64,000 nucleotides of DNA from JBCCWR01 sp039193385 (lineage in GTDB: Bacteria > Verrucomicrobiota > Verrucomicrobiia > Methylacidiphilales > JBCCWR01). A model generated the notes under the pieces. That model did no database searches and was not told where the DNA came from. It saw only the letters and a program-made list of their open reading frames with translations. Below, piece by piece: positions 38,972 through 49,142 of this stretch. The stretch lies in the NCBI GenBank assembly GCA_039193385.1, contig JBCCWR010000001.1, positions 10,048-74,047 of the forward strand. The letters run 5' to 3'. The stretch's first letter is position 1. Every line of letters starts with the position of its first letter. The position numbers and the translations under genes are program-made.

Positions 38972-40585
38972 CTATGCTGCTATGTCTTGATCTGCGCTCT
39001 CCCCTACCTCCAGAGGCAAATTAACAATAAAAATCGTTCCTCTATCTGTTTCCGTCTCAAATTCGATGGTTCCACCATGGTGTTCATGAATCACGGAATG
39101 CGCCAGGGCCAGCCCCTGGCCTGTTCCCTGCCCAATATCTTTGGTTGTGAAAAATGGTTCAAATATGCGTGACTCAACTTCCTTGGGAATTCCTGAACCA
39201 GTATCCCGAATGCGTATCTCGATTGTTTTATCCAGCAGTTTGGAACGCACTGCTATGACCCCGAGCCCTTGATGTTGCTCTGCTTGACGTTGTTCGATGG
39301 CGTCTATGGCATTGATCATAAGGTTAAGAAAGACGCGCTGGATTTCATTGGGGTGACAGTAAATTTCAGGTATGGCCGGATCAAACTGAGTCACCACACG
39401 CGCAATAGATTTCCACCGGTTACGTGTCATGGTAATGCTTCCTTGAATGGCTCGGTTTACATCAAACAGCACACTGTGGCTGGCCCCCGGATGAGAAAAG
39501 TCATTCATCGCTTTTACTATACCGGCGACGTGTTCCACACCTTCCAGGCTGTCCCGCAACGCCGCAGGTAATTCACGCAATGTGAACTCCAGATCAACAC
39601 CTTGAGGAAGGGTTACTTTTGATTGGTCTAGGGCCGCCGCCGCTTTAATGAGGGAGGCCATATATTTTTCAATAAAACGTAAATTCTCCTGTAAATATTG
39701 CAGTGGCGTATTTATCTCGTGGGCTACGCCTGATGCCAGTCGACCAATGGATTCCATCTTTTGTGCGTTCATAAGTTGACGTTCCATACGTCGACGTTCG
39801 GTTACATCCTGAATGATGGCGATGCAGTGCTTGATACCACCGTCATCATCTTGAACAGGGCTGACACGGCACTCCATATTTCTTCCTTCGTGCAGACAGT
39901 GGAGAATCTTCAATCCATGAAGCTTGATGTCATGGGCCAGTTCTGAAATTTCCAGTTGAGCGAGTGCTGAGCCCACGCCAGCAATTTCTTTTGCTGAATG
40001 ATGCATCACTTTTTCTCGAGTTACACCGAGCATTTTTGTCAATGCGGCATTGATATAAAGCACAAGTTGTTCTCCGGTGGGCTTAAAGACCAGAATACCT
40101 TCTCCCGCCTGATCAATCGCTGCCTGAATCATCAGGAGGTTTTGCTCCATACTATGGTAAACTTTTTGTTGTTCGATTTGTTGGAGAGAACGTGTGACCA
40201 AAGCGGGAACTTGCTTAACAAGATTTGCACTTTTGACTAAATAATCAATGGCTCCTCGTTTCATCCAGTTAACTGCCAGTGAAAGGTCATCCGCTCCCGT
40301 AATGAGAACAAAGGGAGTGACTTTATTATTCTGTTGAAGCTTGTTTAGGAGATCTTCCCCGTTGAGATCGGGCAGGCCTAGATCAACTAGTAAAAGATCA
40401 ACATCTGATTTTAAGAGGTACTCCAGAGCTTCCAGTCCTTTATTGAAACAAATGAGTTCAATATCAAGAGACGTGAGCGCATGCTGCAAAGAACGAAGCA
40501 CAGCTTTATCATCATCAATGGCCACGACTTTCGCGGTCAGATGTTGTGTTTTGAACCCTTTCGGGTAGGAGGGCACCATCTCCAC
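38972..40585 (-). CDS. Hybrid sensor kinase (receiver-PAS-HisKA-HATPase)
   Basis: A 537-residue soluble kinase. The order is an N-terminal receiver (KVVAIDDDKAVLRS, LLLVDLGLPDLNG with the phospho-Asp), a PAS domain at about 145-265 followed by IAIIQDVTERRRMERQLMNA, a HisKA region with the H box IGRLASGVAHEINTPLQYLQ, and a HATPase with NLMINAIDAIE, DTGSGIP, IFEPFFTTK and GQGTGQGLALAH. No membrane segments are present. An N-terminal receiver implies input from another kinase. It probably phosphorylates the adjacent HD-GYP-like regulator. Confidence 0.9.
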   Translation of the reverse strand: MEMVPSYPKGFKTQHLTAKVVAIDDDKAVLRSLQHALTSLDIELICFNKGLEALEYLLKSDVDLLLVDLGLPDLNGEDLLNKLQQNNKVTPFVLITGADDLSLAVNWMKRGAIDYLVKSANLVKQVPALVTRSLQQIEQQKVYHSMEQNLLMIQAAIDQAGEGILVFKPTGEQLVLYINAALTKMLGVTREKVMHHSAKEIAGVGSALAQLEISELAHDIKLHGLKILHCLHEGRNMECRVSPVQDDDGGIKHCIAIIQDVTERRRMERQLMNAQKMESIGRLASGVAHEINTPLQYLQENLRFIEKYMASLIKAAAALDQSKVTLPQGVDLEFTLRELPAALRDSLEGVEHVAGIVKAMNDFSHPGASHSVLFDVNRAIQGSITMTRNRWKSIARVVTQFDPAIPEIYCHPNEIQRVFLNLMINAIDAIEQRQAEQHQGLGVIAVRSKLLDKTIEIRIRDTGSGIPKEVESRIFEPFFTTKDIGQGTGQGLALAHSVIHEHHGGTIEFETETDRGTIFIVNLPLEVGESADQDIAA

Positions 40586-40756
40586 TACTATCGGCTACAG
40601 GATGTATAATTATAGTGTAAATCCTCAGTAGCTAAAGCCATTGAAAATAGTCGATAAACGATCTAACGCATAGTTTCAGTATCGAGCCAATAAAAGAACT
40701 GAGCTTGTAGCTTGTGCTTGTGTACGGCTACTTATTGTTCAGATCATGAATAGAAC

Positions 40757-42058
40757 CTAGAGTCCGCATTTTTTAAACTTGCTGTCAATATGCTGAAAGT
40801 GGCGGTCAAGCGAGCAAGCTTCCCGAAGCTCTTGTTCATTGAGCTTCTTGCGGATTACAGAATTTTCCAAAAGATGATCGAGTAAGGTAACGTCACTATT
40901 GATATCTTCCCAGGTCGCCATAGCACTTGTTTGAACCGCTTCATAAGCCCGACGGCGTTCCATACCTTTTTCTGTAAGAGCCAAAAGAACGCTTTGTGAA
41001 AAGTACAGTCCTTTTGTGATATCGAGGTTTTTCTTCATGTTTTTGGGATAAACAACCTGTTTATCAACCAGCCAAATCATTTTAGCCAGCATGTAGTCGA
41101 GCAGTATGGTTGAGTCCGGGCAGATAATGCGCTCGACGGATGAGTGCGAGATATCACGCTCATGCCAAAGAGCCACGTTTTCCATGGCCGCCAGAGAGTG
41201 GCCACGGATGACTCGAGCCATACCGCTCAGACGTTCACCAATAATGGGATTGCGCTTATGGGGCATAGCGCTGCTTCCCTTCTGACCTTTAGCAAAAAAT
41301 TCTTCAACTTCCAGAACCTCTGTTCTTTGTAGATGGCGAAATTCTGTAGCCCAGCGGTCGATGCTCGATGCAATAAGGGCCAGTGTGGTCATGTAGTGTG
41401 CGTGACGGTCACGCTGAATCACCTGCGTAGAAATATTGGCAGGCTTAAGTTTAAGCTGACGGCAAACATACGATTCAACACGCGGATCAAGGTGGGCATG
41501 GGTTCCCACAGCACCGGAAAGTTGCCCAACAGCGATGTGTTGCCGAGCTTCCAGCAAACGTTGCTCACAACGTGTAAATTCTTCATACATTAAGCCGAGT
41601 TTTAAACCATAGCTCACAGGTTCGGCGTGAATGCCATGCGAGCGGCCGATCATGGGCGTGTATTTATATTTACGTGCTTTTTTGGCGATAACGCGCTTAA
41701 GGTCTTTGAGATCCTTGAGTAAAATATCAGATGCTTGACAAAGTTGAAGCGCCAACGTGGTGTCGAGAAGGTCTGACGAAGTCAACCCTTGATGAATCCA
41801 GCGTCCGCTAGGTCCGACGAAGGTCGCTACGTTTTCCAGAAAAGCCAGTACGTCATGATGCGTCCGTTTTTCATTTTCCTGAACTTGCTTGAGATTAAAT
41901 TTAGCACGTTTACGAATAATCTCTGCATCTCTTGCAGGGATTTTTTTATACTTTGCCATACCCTCACAAGCGAGGACTTCAATTTCCAGCCAATGCTTCA
42001 GCTTAGCTTCTTCCGTCCAAATGGCAGTCATTTCTGGCCTTGAGTAACGTTCAATCAT
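40757..42058 (-). CDS. purB: Adenylosuccinate lyase
   Basis: A 433-residue PurB acting twice in purine synthesis, on SAICAR and adenylosuccinate. It has IERYSRPEMTAIWTEEAKLK, THHDVLAFLENVA, the TSSDLLDT motif, the SHGIHAEP histidine block and the signature KGSSAMPHKRNPI. The gap between purB and the kinase upstream of position 40757 (40586-40756) holds nothing I recognise. Copy F of the dispersed repeat lies just upstream of purB. Confidence 0.96.
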   Translation of the reverse strand: MIERYSRPEMTAIWTEEAKLKHWLEIEVLACEGMAKYKKIPARDAEIIRKRAKFNLKQVQENEKRTHHDVLAFLENVATFVGPSGRWIHQGLTSSDLLDTTLALQLCQASDILLKDLKDLKRVIAKKARKYKYTPMIGRSHGIHAEPVSYGLKLGLMYEEFTRCEQRLLEARQHIAVGQLSGAVGTHAHLDPRVESYVCRQLKLKPANISTQVIQRDRHAHYMTTLALIASSIDRWATEFRHLQRTEVLEVEEFFAKGQKGSSAMPHKRNPIIGERLSGMARVIRGHSLAAMENVALWHERDISHSSVERIICPDSTILLDYMLAKMIWLVDKQVVYPKNMKKNLDITKGLYFSQSVLLALTEKGMERRRAYEAVQTSAMATWEDINSDVTLLDHLLENSVIRKKLNEQELREACSLDRHFQHIDSKFKKCGL

Positions 42059-42093
42059 AAGCGGGAAACAATGCCTGAGACATAACGATTCTC

Positions 42094-42141
42094 AAGCTTT
42101 TACACGTCTGATTTGCTCTCTATTGCTTAATGCGGGTTAAA
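42094..42141 (+). repeat. Dispersed intergenic repeat, copy F (about 49 bp)
   Basis: From AAGCTTTTACACGTCTG to TTGCTTAATGCGGGTTAAAA. It aligns without gaps to copy C over 49 bp with few differences. It fills most of the 85-bp gap between the argA stop and the purB start. Confidence 0.65.
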
Positions 42142-42143
42142 AA

Positions 42144-43433
42144 TTACTTCAGCATCTTGACCAGAACTTTGGAATTCCTGCCGCTTACTTCATAACGTTC
42201 ACGCCGGCTTGAAGGAAGCATTTCATAAGAGGCTTCTTCATAGCCGCCTTTTTTCTTCAGATAGTTATAGGCTTGAGTCGACAAGCCAAAGAGTTTGGTA
42301 ACCCCCAGTTCTCGGGCTTTTTTTTCGGCGAAGGCTAAAAGTTTACTGCCGATGCCTTGATTTTCATGCGCATGTGAAACAACAAGGCTGCCCATTTCTG
42401 CACACTCTGGAGCGTCCTGGAAAACGTGTAGCATGACACAGCCCACAATGTTGCGGTCTATTTCAAACAAGTACCAATCTTGATAATAATTTTCTAATTC
42501 ACTCCGTCCCCGTGGTAGAAGCTCCTGCCAGTGCACAGGATCTTTTACCAGGCGTAAGATGGCTCCAATATCGCGTTTTTGGGCACGCCGAATGGCCTCA
42601 TACTGATTGGCATAGATCATGGTACCTATGCCTTCATTAGAAAAAATTTCATCAAGCAAGGAATCTGGTTTGGTGCCGTCGATAATATGTGCGCGGTTAA
42701 CGCCATTTCTACAGGCGCGAACGCCATGTTCCAATTTGGAGAATAAGTCCTCTGATATCTCCCTTTTATTATTTTCATCGGCTAGGTACTGCTGAATCTC
42801 CTCGACGGAGAATTGTGCGGAGAGCTTCCCGGCATCTTCTACTCCGTTATGATTGGTCACATACATGAGTTTTGCCCCACGCAGGGCTTCAGCAACCTCA
42901 AGGGCAACCCCATCCGAATTGACACGGTAGGTATTACCCTCGCCATCGTAACCCAATGGAGGCACAAGGGGCAGTATGCCATTATCCAGCAGCGTCTTTA
43001 AAAACTCCGCATCCACCTTTTCAACACGGCCTGTGTTCAAAAGATCCTGGCCGTCTTTGATGCCAAAGGGGTGAGCTACGACTGCATTTGTTAGTGCAGC
43101 CCGCTGGTTTACCTCGGAAAGCTGTTGTAGAATTTTATTGCCCACGACGTGAGCTGCTCTTATGGAAATATTGAGTGTATTATCATCCGTTATACCCATG
43201 CCATCTGCATTAGAAATGACCATGTCACTTTCACTGCTAATCGACTGAACCTGACTGGTGATGCCGTAAATAAGTACAATTTTAAAATTAAGGCTGCGCA
43301 AAACAGTTATATCCAATAGTAAATTTCTAAACTGATCATCAGCTACAACATCACTATCAATACTCAGAACAAAAGTTTTCTCACGAAAGCGTGTGATATA
43401 ACTTAAGACGCCTCTTAAATCCGATGGTTGCAT
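42144..43433 (-). CDS. argA: Amino-acid N-acetyltransferase (N-acetylglutamate synthase)
   Basis: A 429-residue classical ArgA, catalysing acetyl-CoA-dependent acetylation of glutamate, the first step of arginine synthesis. The N-terminal amino-acid-kinase-like domain (RGVLSYITRFREKTFVLSID, NTGRVEKVDAEFLKTLLDNG, IPLVPPLGYDGEGNTYRVNS) is followed by a C-terminal GNAT domain with CAEMGSLVVSHAHENQGIGS and SKLLAFAEKKARELG. Arginine feedback acts through the kinase-like domain in the family. There are no other arg genes nearby. Confidence 0.94.
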   Translation of the reverse strand: MQPSDLRGVLSYITRFREKTFVLSIDSDVVADDQFRNLLLDITVLRSLNFKIVLIYGITSQVQSISSESDMVISNADGMGITDDNTLNISIRAAHVVGNKILQQLSEVNQRAALTNAVVAHPFGIKDGQDLLNTGRVEKVDAEFLKTLLDNGILPLVPPLGYDGEGNTYRVNSDGVALEVAEALRGAKLMYVTNHNGVEDAGKLSAQFSVEEIQQYLADENNKREISEDLFSKLEHGVRACRNGVNRAHIIDGTKPDSLLDEIFSNEGIGTMIYANQYEAIRRAQKRDIGAILRLVKDPVHWQELLPRGRSELENYYQDWYLFEIDRNIVGCVMLHVFQDAPECAEMGSLVVSHAHENQGIGSKLLAFAEKKARELGVTKLFGLSTQAYNYLKKKGGYEEASYEMLPSSRRERYEVSGRNSKVLVKMLK

Positions 43434-43507
43434 GCTGTTATCCTAGAAGCAAAGCTTCTCCGCTTCCAATGATATTCTTTACGAATGAAATATGAGGGTG
43501 AACGAGA

Positions 43508-44941
43508 TTAGGCCATGACCATAGCAGTCTTCTTTTGTGGCTTACGACGTTGTCTGATGATATCAAATGCAGCCAGGCGGTATGCTTCAGTTAAAGTGGG
43601 AAAATTAAAAATATTATCAATAAATTCATCAATGGGCATATCTGCAAGCAATGCTAATTGAGCAAGATGGATCAAGTCTGCCGAGCCTTCTCCAAGAATT
43701 TGTGCTCCCAAAAGTTTCTTGCCGGAGGCATCTGAAATAAGTTCTAGAAAACCGTTTTCGATAGCAGCTATCTGTCCGCGAGCCACTTCTTCAAAGTTTG
43801 CTCGTCCCACAATGATATCGCCATACTTTGCTTTGGCTTGTTCCTGGTTCAGACCCACACATGAAATCTCCGGGATTGAATAGATGCCGGAAGGAATGAT
43901 ATCCCTCTTGGTGCCATACTCTAAATCCAGAGCATAACTTATAGCTTTACGGCCCTGTTCCATAGCGGCTGAGGCGAGTGATGGTGGCCCAATGACATCA
44001 CCCACAGCATAGATGTGAGATACTTTTGTCTGGCAATGTTCATTAACAGGAATGATCCCACGGTCTGTTGTTTCCAGACCAGCTGCTTCGATTTTGAGCC
44101 CTTCTAACCTGGCAACACGGCCCAAAGCAAAAAGGCATTTATCTGTAATAATCTCTTCATCATTTTCCATCGTTACGATGACTTTTGATACGCCGTCATA
44201 TCGAGCTGTTTTGATGTCGCGTTGAGGCAGGTAGATGCCGCCATTATCCTTTAAAGTTTCGATGAAACGATCTGTTACTTCTTTATCCAGGAAAGGCAGA
44301 GGACGTTCTCCTTTGTCAATGATGGTTACTTGCACTCCCAACGCGGCGAAAACGCTGGCATACTCACAGGCGATAACGCCTGCTCCGAGAACGGATAATG
44401 ATTCTGGCAAATAAATCATGGAAAGCAGAGAGTCGCTATCGAGAATATGCTGGTGATCCACTTTCATATTCGTGGGAGTACGTGGACTGGAACCTACCGC
44501 TATAACAATGATATCTCCCGTAACACGAAATTTGCTGCGGTCCACACGGAGAATTTCTAATTCATGGTCGCTTACAAAACTCACACGTCCATGTTTGATG
44601 GTGACTCCCTCGCGCTCAAGCTGACGGCTCATATAGTGCACATGGCCTTGGACTACCTGGTCAAGGCGCTTGATAAGACTGGCCATCTGTAGGTCACGGC
44701 CAGACTTTACTTCAAATACGCCTGCGCTTCGTTTTTGAAAATTTTTCAGTGATATCGCAGTTTCACGTAATGTCTTACTTGGAATAGTACCACGATGTAC
44801 GCAACTTCCGCCTACTTTAAGGTCTCGCTCTATGACAAGTGCCTTCTTACCCACTTTCACAGCTTCGATAGCTGCCTTTTGTCCGGAAGGTCCGCTACCG
44901 ATAACCACGACATCATAATGTTCTGTGCTCGCATCACTCAT
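43508..44941 (-). CDS. sthA: Soluble (Si-specific) NAD(P)+ transhydrogenase
   Basis: A 477-residue flavoprotein of the pyridine-nucleotide disulfide reductase fold. GSGPSGQKAAIEAVK binds FAD, and the active-site region GSCVHRGTIPSKTLRE has only the first cysteine, the second being replaced by Thr, as in SthA rather than lipoamide dehydrogenase. The second nucleotide site is VLGAGVIACEYASVFAALG. It transfers reducing equivalents between NADPH and NAD+. Its start overlaps the stop of the upstream HDOD gene by 4 bp (ATGA). Confidence 0.93.
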   Translation of the reverse strand: MSDASTEHYDVVVIGSGPSGQKAAIEAVKVGKKALVIERDLKVGGSCVHRGTIPSKTLRETAISLKNFQKRSAGVFEVKSGRDLQMASLIKRLDQVVQGHVHYMSRQLEREGVTIKHGRVSFVSDHELEILRVDRSKFRVTGDIIVIAVGSSPRTPTNMKVDHQHILDSDSLLSMIYLPESLSVLGAGVIACEYASVFAALGVQVTIIDKGERPLPFLDKEVTDRFIETLKDNGGIYLPQRDIKTARYDGVSKVIVTMENDEEIITDKCLFALGRVARLEGLKIEAAGLETTDRGIIPVNEHCQTKVSHIYAVGDVIGPPSLASAAMEQGRKAISYALDLEYGTKRDIIPSGIYSIPEISCVGLNQEQAKAKYGDIIVGRANFEEVARGQIAAIENGFLELISDASGKKLLGAQILGEGSADLIHLAQLALLADMPIDEFIDNIFNFPTLTEAYRLAAFDIIRQRRKPQKKTAMVMA

Positions 44942-45774
44942 GATAATACGCCAACCATATCAATGATTTGATCTTTCTTGGCCAGGATGGTGTCAAGCTC
45001 ATCAGGGTAAATATTGAGATGTACAAGCATAGGATGTTCCTGGATTTGCTGCTCGGTGCGTTCCTTAGGACCAACAGCAAAATGCGCTAAATCATTAGCC
45101 AGGTTGGTCAGCCTAGCTATCTCGACACATTCTTTGGCCTCATCTGGAGTATGATGGTAGCGAATGGCCTCTGCTAATCGATCAGGTAGATTCCAGCGCT
45201 CCGCTAACATGCCTCCTACATTTGCATGGAAGTGGGAAACAACGGGTAAAACTTCTTCTATATCATATGTGGTTTGCTGCTTTTTTTCCAGATCAGCTAC
45301 AAATTGCAAAAGCACGGGACAGCCGATATCATGCATTAGTCCACACAAGAAGGCTTCTTCTACATTGCGTCTTCCTTGTCGTGCTACCTCTTCTGCAAAA
45401 GCGGAAGCCGCAAGGCAATGGCGAAAAAGCTGTCGCACTTGAGTTTCATAACGCTTGACCTGGAAAACGCGTCCTTCACAGGAAATGATCAGCGTCGCTT
45501 CTTTAACCCGTTTAAATCCTAAGCGGGAGACGGCTTGCTCCAGAGTTTTGATTTCAAAGCCTGGTGAATACATCGCCGAATTGGAAATCCGTAATAAATT
45601 TGCCGCCAGAGACTGGTCTCTGCGGATAAGATCATGGATCTCACCAGGCGTACTATCCGGGTTGGAACAGAGTTGAACAACCTTTGTTGCAACCTCAGGT
45701 AAAACAGGTAGCTCTAAGTGACCTTGATCAAGGTGATCTTGAATACTTAGATGGATAGGGGCAAGAGCAGTCAT
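44938..45774 (-). CDS. HDOD-domain protein, coupled to sthA
   Basis: A 278-residue HDOD protein when started at MTALAPIHLS. An ATG nine codons upstream at 45801 is also possible. LPVLPEVATKVVQLCSNPDS, IRRDQSLAANLLRISNSAMY, LEQAVSRLGFKRVKEATLII and CGLMHDIGCPVLLQFVADLE define the domain. This one keeps an HD pair (MHDIG) and HFHANVGGMLAERWNLPDRL with RYHH, so it is closer to a metal-binding HD protein than the 31827 paralogue. It overlaps sthA and is probably co-translated, though a functional link to transhydrogenase is not obvious. Confidence 0.86.
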   Translation of the reverse strand: MTALAPIHLSIQDHLDQGHLELPVLPEVATKVVQLCSNPDSTPGEIHDLIRRDQSLAANLLRISNSAMYSPGFEIKTLEQAVSRLGFKRVKEATLIISCEGRVFQVKRYETQVRQLFRHCLAASAFAEEVARQGRRNVEEAFLCGLMHDIGCPVLLQFVADLEKKQQTTYDIEEVLPVVSHFHANVGGMLAERWNLPDRLAEAIRYHHTPDEAKECVEIARLTNLANDLAHFAVGPKERTEQQIQEHPMLVHLNIYPDELDTILAKKDQIIDMVGVLS

Positions 45775-45861
45775 AACATAGCAAGACTTTATGCTATACA
45801 TCGACCTCTTGAGGCTCAGTATTTACTAAAAAGCCTGAAAAAACTAGAATGCCGCAGTTTG

Positions 45862-46422
45862 TTAGATTTTAAGCAGGTCAGCTTCCTTGGCGGAACATAG
45901 TTCATCAATTTGCTTAATAAACCTATCGGTTAGATCTTGTGTATCCTTTTCAGCAACTTTGAGATCGTCTTCGGTGATGTTTGATTCCTTTTGCTCTTTT
46001 TTGAGCTGATCCATGGCCTCGCGACGTGAGTGACGAATAGCGATCTTTCCATCTTCAGTCATTTTCTTAACAACTTTTATTAAATCTCGGCGGCGCTCTT
46101 CTGAAAGTTCAGGAATAGGTAGACGAATAATTTTACCGTCAACCAGAGGTGTGATACCTAAGTTTGCCTCTTCAATCGCTTTGCGTATAGGGTCGACATT
46201 AGCAGTATCCCAAGGCTGAATCATGATTAATCGAGGTTCCGGAGTTGTGATGCCCGCCATTTCGCGCAGTTTCATGGATGTGCCATAAGCATCTACTTTG
46301 AGGCCGTCAACGAGTGCAGGGCTTGCCTTACCTGTGCGGACGCCATTGAAGTCTTCGCGCACCTTGGTTAGCGTCTTTTCCATTTTTTCTTCAGCGTTTA
46401 AAAGAATTTCGTCAATTTCCAT
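45862..46422 (-). CDS. frr: Ribosome recycling factor
   Basis: A 186-residue RRF that, with EF-G, splits post-termination ribosomes. FNGVRTGKASPALVDGLKVD, YGTSMKLREMAGITTPEPRL, PLVDGKIIRLPIPELSEERR and IRHSRREAMDQLKKEQKE are typical. It begins 4 bp after the pyrH stop, forming the conserved pyrH-frr pair. Confidence 0.97.
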   Translation of the reverse strand: MEIDEILLNAEEKMEKTLTKVREDFNGVRTGKASPALVDGLKVDAYGTSMKLREMAGITTPEPRLIMIQPWDTANVDPIRKAIEEANLGITPLVDGKIIRLPIPELSEERRRDLIKVVKKMTEDGKIAIRHSRREAMDQLKKEQKESNITEDDLKVAEKDTQDLTDRFIKQIDELCSAKEADLLKI

Positions 46423-46426
46423 ACTA

Positions 46427-47185
46427 TTATTTCTGTTTACTTGAAACGAGTGTGCCTACTTTGCGACCTAAAGCAACCGCTTTCAAATTTCCTTTCTTGA
46501 AAACATCAAAAACGATGATGGGCATGTTGTTATCCATACATAGGCTAAAAGCTGTTGAGTCCATGACCTTGAGCTGGCGGCGTAGCGCATCGATGTAGGA
46601 TATTTCCTTAAAACGCTTGGCCTCGGGGTTTTTCTCCGGATCGCTATCATAAATGCCGTCGACTTTAGTGGCCTTCAACACAATATCCGCATTGATCTCG
46701 CTGGCCCTGAGTGCTGCTGTTGTATCCGTTGAAAAGAATGGGTTGCCTGTTCCCCCGACAAAGATAACCACACGTTTCTTTTCCAAGTGACGCATAGCAC
46801 GGCGTCGAATGAAGGGTTCGGCGACGTTCTTCATCTCGATAGCGGTTTGTACACGCGTAGGGACACCTTGTTGTTCAAGTGCTTCCTGTAAGCGCAACCC
46901 ATTGATCACGGTGGCTAACATGCCCATATAGTCTGCGGTTGTGCGATCCATTCCCGCGTGAGAAGCTGTCGCACCACGCCAGATGTTGCCTCCGCCAATG
47001 GTCATAGCCACCTGTACACCTAGTTTCCAGACGTCTTTGATCTGCTCGGCTATCTTGGCGGTTTTTGCGGATGAGATATGCTCATATTCATCGGCGAGGA
47101 CCTCACCGCTGAGTTTAATAATGATACGTTTGTAAGTCGGTTTTGTTTTGGCTGTCTTTGCGGCCTTTTTTGAAATGGTTGCCAT
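46427..47185 (-). CDS. pyrH: UMP kinase
   Basis: A 252-residue UMP kinase (UMP to UDP) when started at MATISKKAAK. An upstream ATG at 47224 would add 13 residues with no conservation. Motifs include YKRIIIKLSGEVLADE, MTIGGGNIWRGATAS, RTTADYMGMLATVINGLRLQ, FVGGTGNPFFSTDTTAALRA and KVDGIYDSDPEKNPEAKRF. The Lys/Ala-rich leader SKKAAKTAKTKPTYKR before the core is unusual. frr follows after 4 bp. Confidence 0.95.
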   Translation of the reverse strand: MATISKKAAKTAKTKPTYKRIIIKLSGEVLADEYEHISSAKTAKIAEQIKDVWKLGVQVAMTIGGGNIWRGATASHAGMDRTTADYMGMLATVINGLRLQEALEQQGVPTRVQTAIEMKNVAEPFIRRRAMRHLEKKRVVIFVGGTGNPFFSTDTTAALRASEINADIVLKATKVDGIYDSDPEKNPEAKRFKEISYIDALRRQLKVMDSTAFSLCMDNNMPIIVFDVFKKGNLKAVALGRKVGTLVSSKQK

Positions 47186-47273
47186 TAAACGGACACTATT
47201 CAGACAAGTGCCTGCTACCGTCAACTCTAAACTGGAAAATGAGCGGAGAAATGAGATTTTTACACCGAAGCCT

Positions 47274-48971
47274 TTAGAAGAAACTATCTTCTAGTTCTTT
47301 TTGTGATTCTCGTGAACGCGGCGTTGTTTCTGTTGTTTCTATATCGCTAATGGTCGCTTCCGGCGTTTCCATTTGGCCTAAAGTATCCATGACACTGCGG
47401 ATTTGTGCCTCTTCTTCCTCTTCTGTTTTGACAGCATCCGCGCCAAAGACCAGCTTGAGCTCCCTGAGCATCAAAGCATGAAGATTATGGGCTTCATTTG
47501 ATAAATAATCAGAAAAATGTGAGAGTTGATTTGCGTGTGATACTGAATCTTGGGCGGATTTTTCAATTTCCAGCACAGAGTTGCGAATATCATTCATACC
47601 AACGGTTTGTTCATCTGTAGCTGTGGTGATCTCATCAAATCCTTTATCTACACCGCCCACTTTTTCAACGATGGTGGTAAAGTTGGAATGGATGTTGGAG
47701 GATTGATCATTAATGATCTTCAATGTGTTAACCACTTTGTCAGAAACGCTGACAGCATCTTTACTTTTTTCAATCGAACTGCTGATCAATTTATTTGTTT
47801 CCTGGGCAGCTTTGGCACTACGTAGTGCCAGAGCACGCACTTCGTTGGCAACTACAGCAAATCCAGCCCCTGCTTCTCCGGCTCGTGCGGCTTCAACGGC
47901 GGCGTTCAGGGCCAGGATGTTTGTCTGGAAAGCGATTTCGTCAATAGTTTTAATGACCTTGGATACTTCGTCATTGGCATCCTTGATATTTTGCATGGTG
48001 GAAGTGAGTTCACCGGTAGCTGAGTTCGCCTGTTGAACACATTGTTCAAGGGTGAGAATTTCCTGAAGTCCTTGTTCCGCGGAGTTACGGCAGTCACGAG
48101 TGGATTCCCTGCTGCTTTTGACATTCTCATTGTTGCTTTGAGCTACACTGCTCATCTCCTCAATAGAAGCACTTATACTTTCCACGCTGGAAGCCTGGCC
48201 GGTGGCAAATCGAGCTACCACTTTGCTGTCTCGCTGTATATCGTCTGAGATGACCCGGGTGATGGCCGAGGTAAGCTTTAATAGATTAACGTCATTGTTA
48301 AGATGGTTGATAGCGGCATTGATAATAAGGACCAGTACAGCGATACAGAGCAGCGTAGTAATCATCGATCCATATTGGAACCAGCTTACGAAGTCAGTAT
48401 GTTGTTCAGATATTTTTTGCATGATTTGAACTGCCTTATTCATTTCTTTGAGCAAAGGTAAATTTTGTTTTTTTAATGCATTGAGATCGGCTTCGGCTTC
48501 GTTAATAGGTAGAGTTAAAGCATTGTCCACGTGTTTGCTAAACGTATTCCACAAGCCTTCAATTACTTGGAGCTGCTCTAGGAGTTCTCCTTTTGCAGCT
48601 GGTATAGTACGATATTTTGTATCAGCTAAATTAAGCGAAAGGGGGGCATTTCCGGAATACATAAGAGCATTTAAAGTCAGGCTGAAGATTTCCATGGTGT
48701 CGCGTACTTGCTTGGCAGACTGCTCAGCAGCAGGGTTCTTAGCTTCCTCCAATCTGCTATAAATCATAACTTCCTTACTTATTTTCTGGGTAAGCATACG
48801 CTGACGACCTGCTAAATTCATGATAGCTCCATCATTCTTCTGTTCCGATAGAATGGTGAAACACATAAAAAGCTGCGCCAGAGTGAGAACGGTTAATATA
48901 ACGCATGGAATCGATAATTTGAGGCCCAGGCCTTGCGTATAGTTCTTTAAGTAGCTTGTAATTTGAACCAT
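47274..48971 (-). CDS. Methyl-accepting chemotaxis protein with PilJ-type sensor
   Basis: A 565-residue chemoreceptor. Two membrane helices (about 18-40 and 200-222) bracket a periplasmic sensor with the PilJ/NarX-like motif MNLAGRQRMLTQKISKEVMI. The cytoplasmic part has the MCP hairpin tip IKTIDEIAFQTNILALNAAV, EAARAGEAGAGFAVVANEVR and ALALRSAKAAQET. The PilJ-type sensor is found in transducers of type IV pilus or nitrate-type signals. No che or pil gene lies nearby. A C-terminal acidic tail (EEEEEAQ...) follows the signalling domain. Confidence 0.9.
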   Translation of the reverse strand: MVQITSYLKNYTQGLGLKLSIPCVILTVLTLAQLFMCFTILSEQKNDGAIMNLAGRQRMLTQKISKEVMIYSRLEEAKNPAAEQSAKQVRDTMEIFSLTLNALMYSGNAPLSLNLADTKYRTIPAAKGELLEQLQVIEGLWNTFSKHVDNALTLPINEAEADLNALKKQNLPLLKEMNKAVQIMQKISEQHTDFVSWFQYGSMITTLLCIAVLVLIINAAINHLNNDVNLLKLTSAITRVISDDIQRDSKVVARFATGQASSVESISASIEEMSSVAQSNNENVKSSRESTRDCRNSAEQGLQEILTLEQCVQQANSATGELTSTMQNIKDANDEVSKVIKTIDEIAFQTNILALNAAVEAARAGEAGAGFAVVANEVRALALRSAKAAQETNKLISSSIEKSKDAVSVSDKVVNTLKIINDQSSNIHSNFTTIVEKVGGVDKGFDEITTATDEQTVGMNDIRNSVLEIEKSAQDSVSHANQLSHFSDYLSNEAHNLHALMLRELKLVFGADAVKTEEEEEAQIRSVMDTLGQMETPEATISDIETTETTPRSRESQKELEDSFF

Positions 48972-49142
48972 AATAATCAGCTATCGACCCATGATTATTG
49001 TACTAAAGTTATTAGTTTAAGATTATTTTAATTTTTTAATTTTTGAGTTTGTATAATAACAAAACTGTAAAATTTTAAAAATGCTACATTCTATAAGCAG
49101 TATAGATTATCACCGTAGCTTATGGGATAATACGTTAAATTC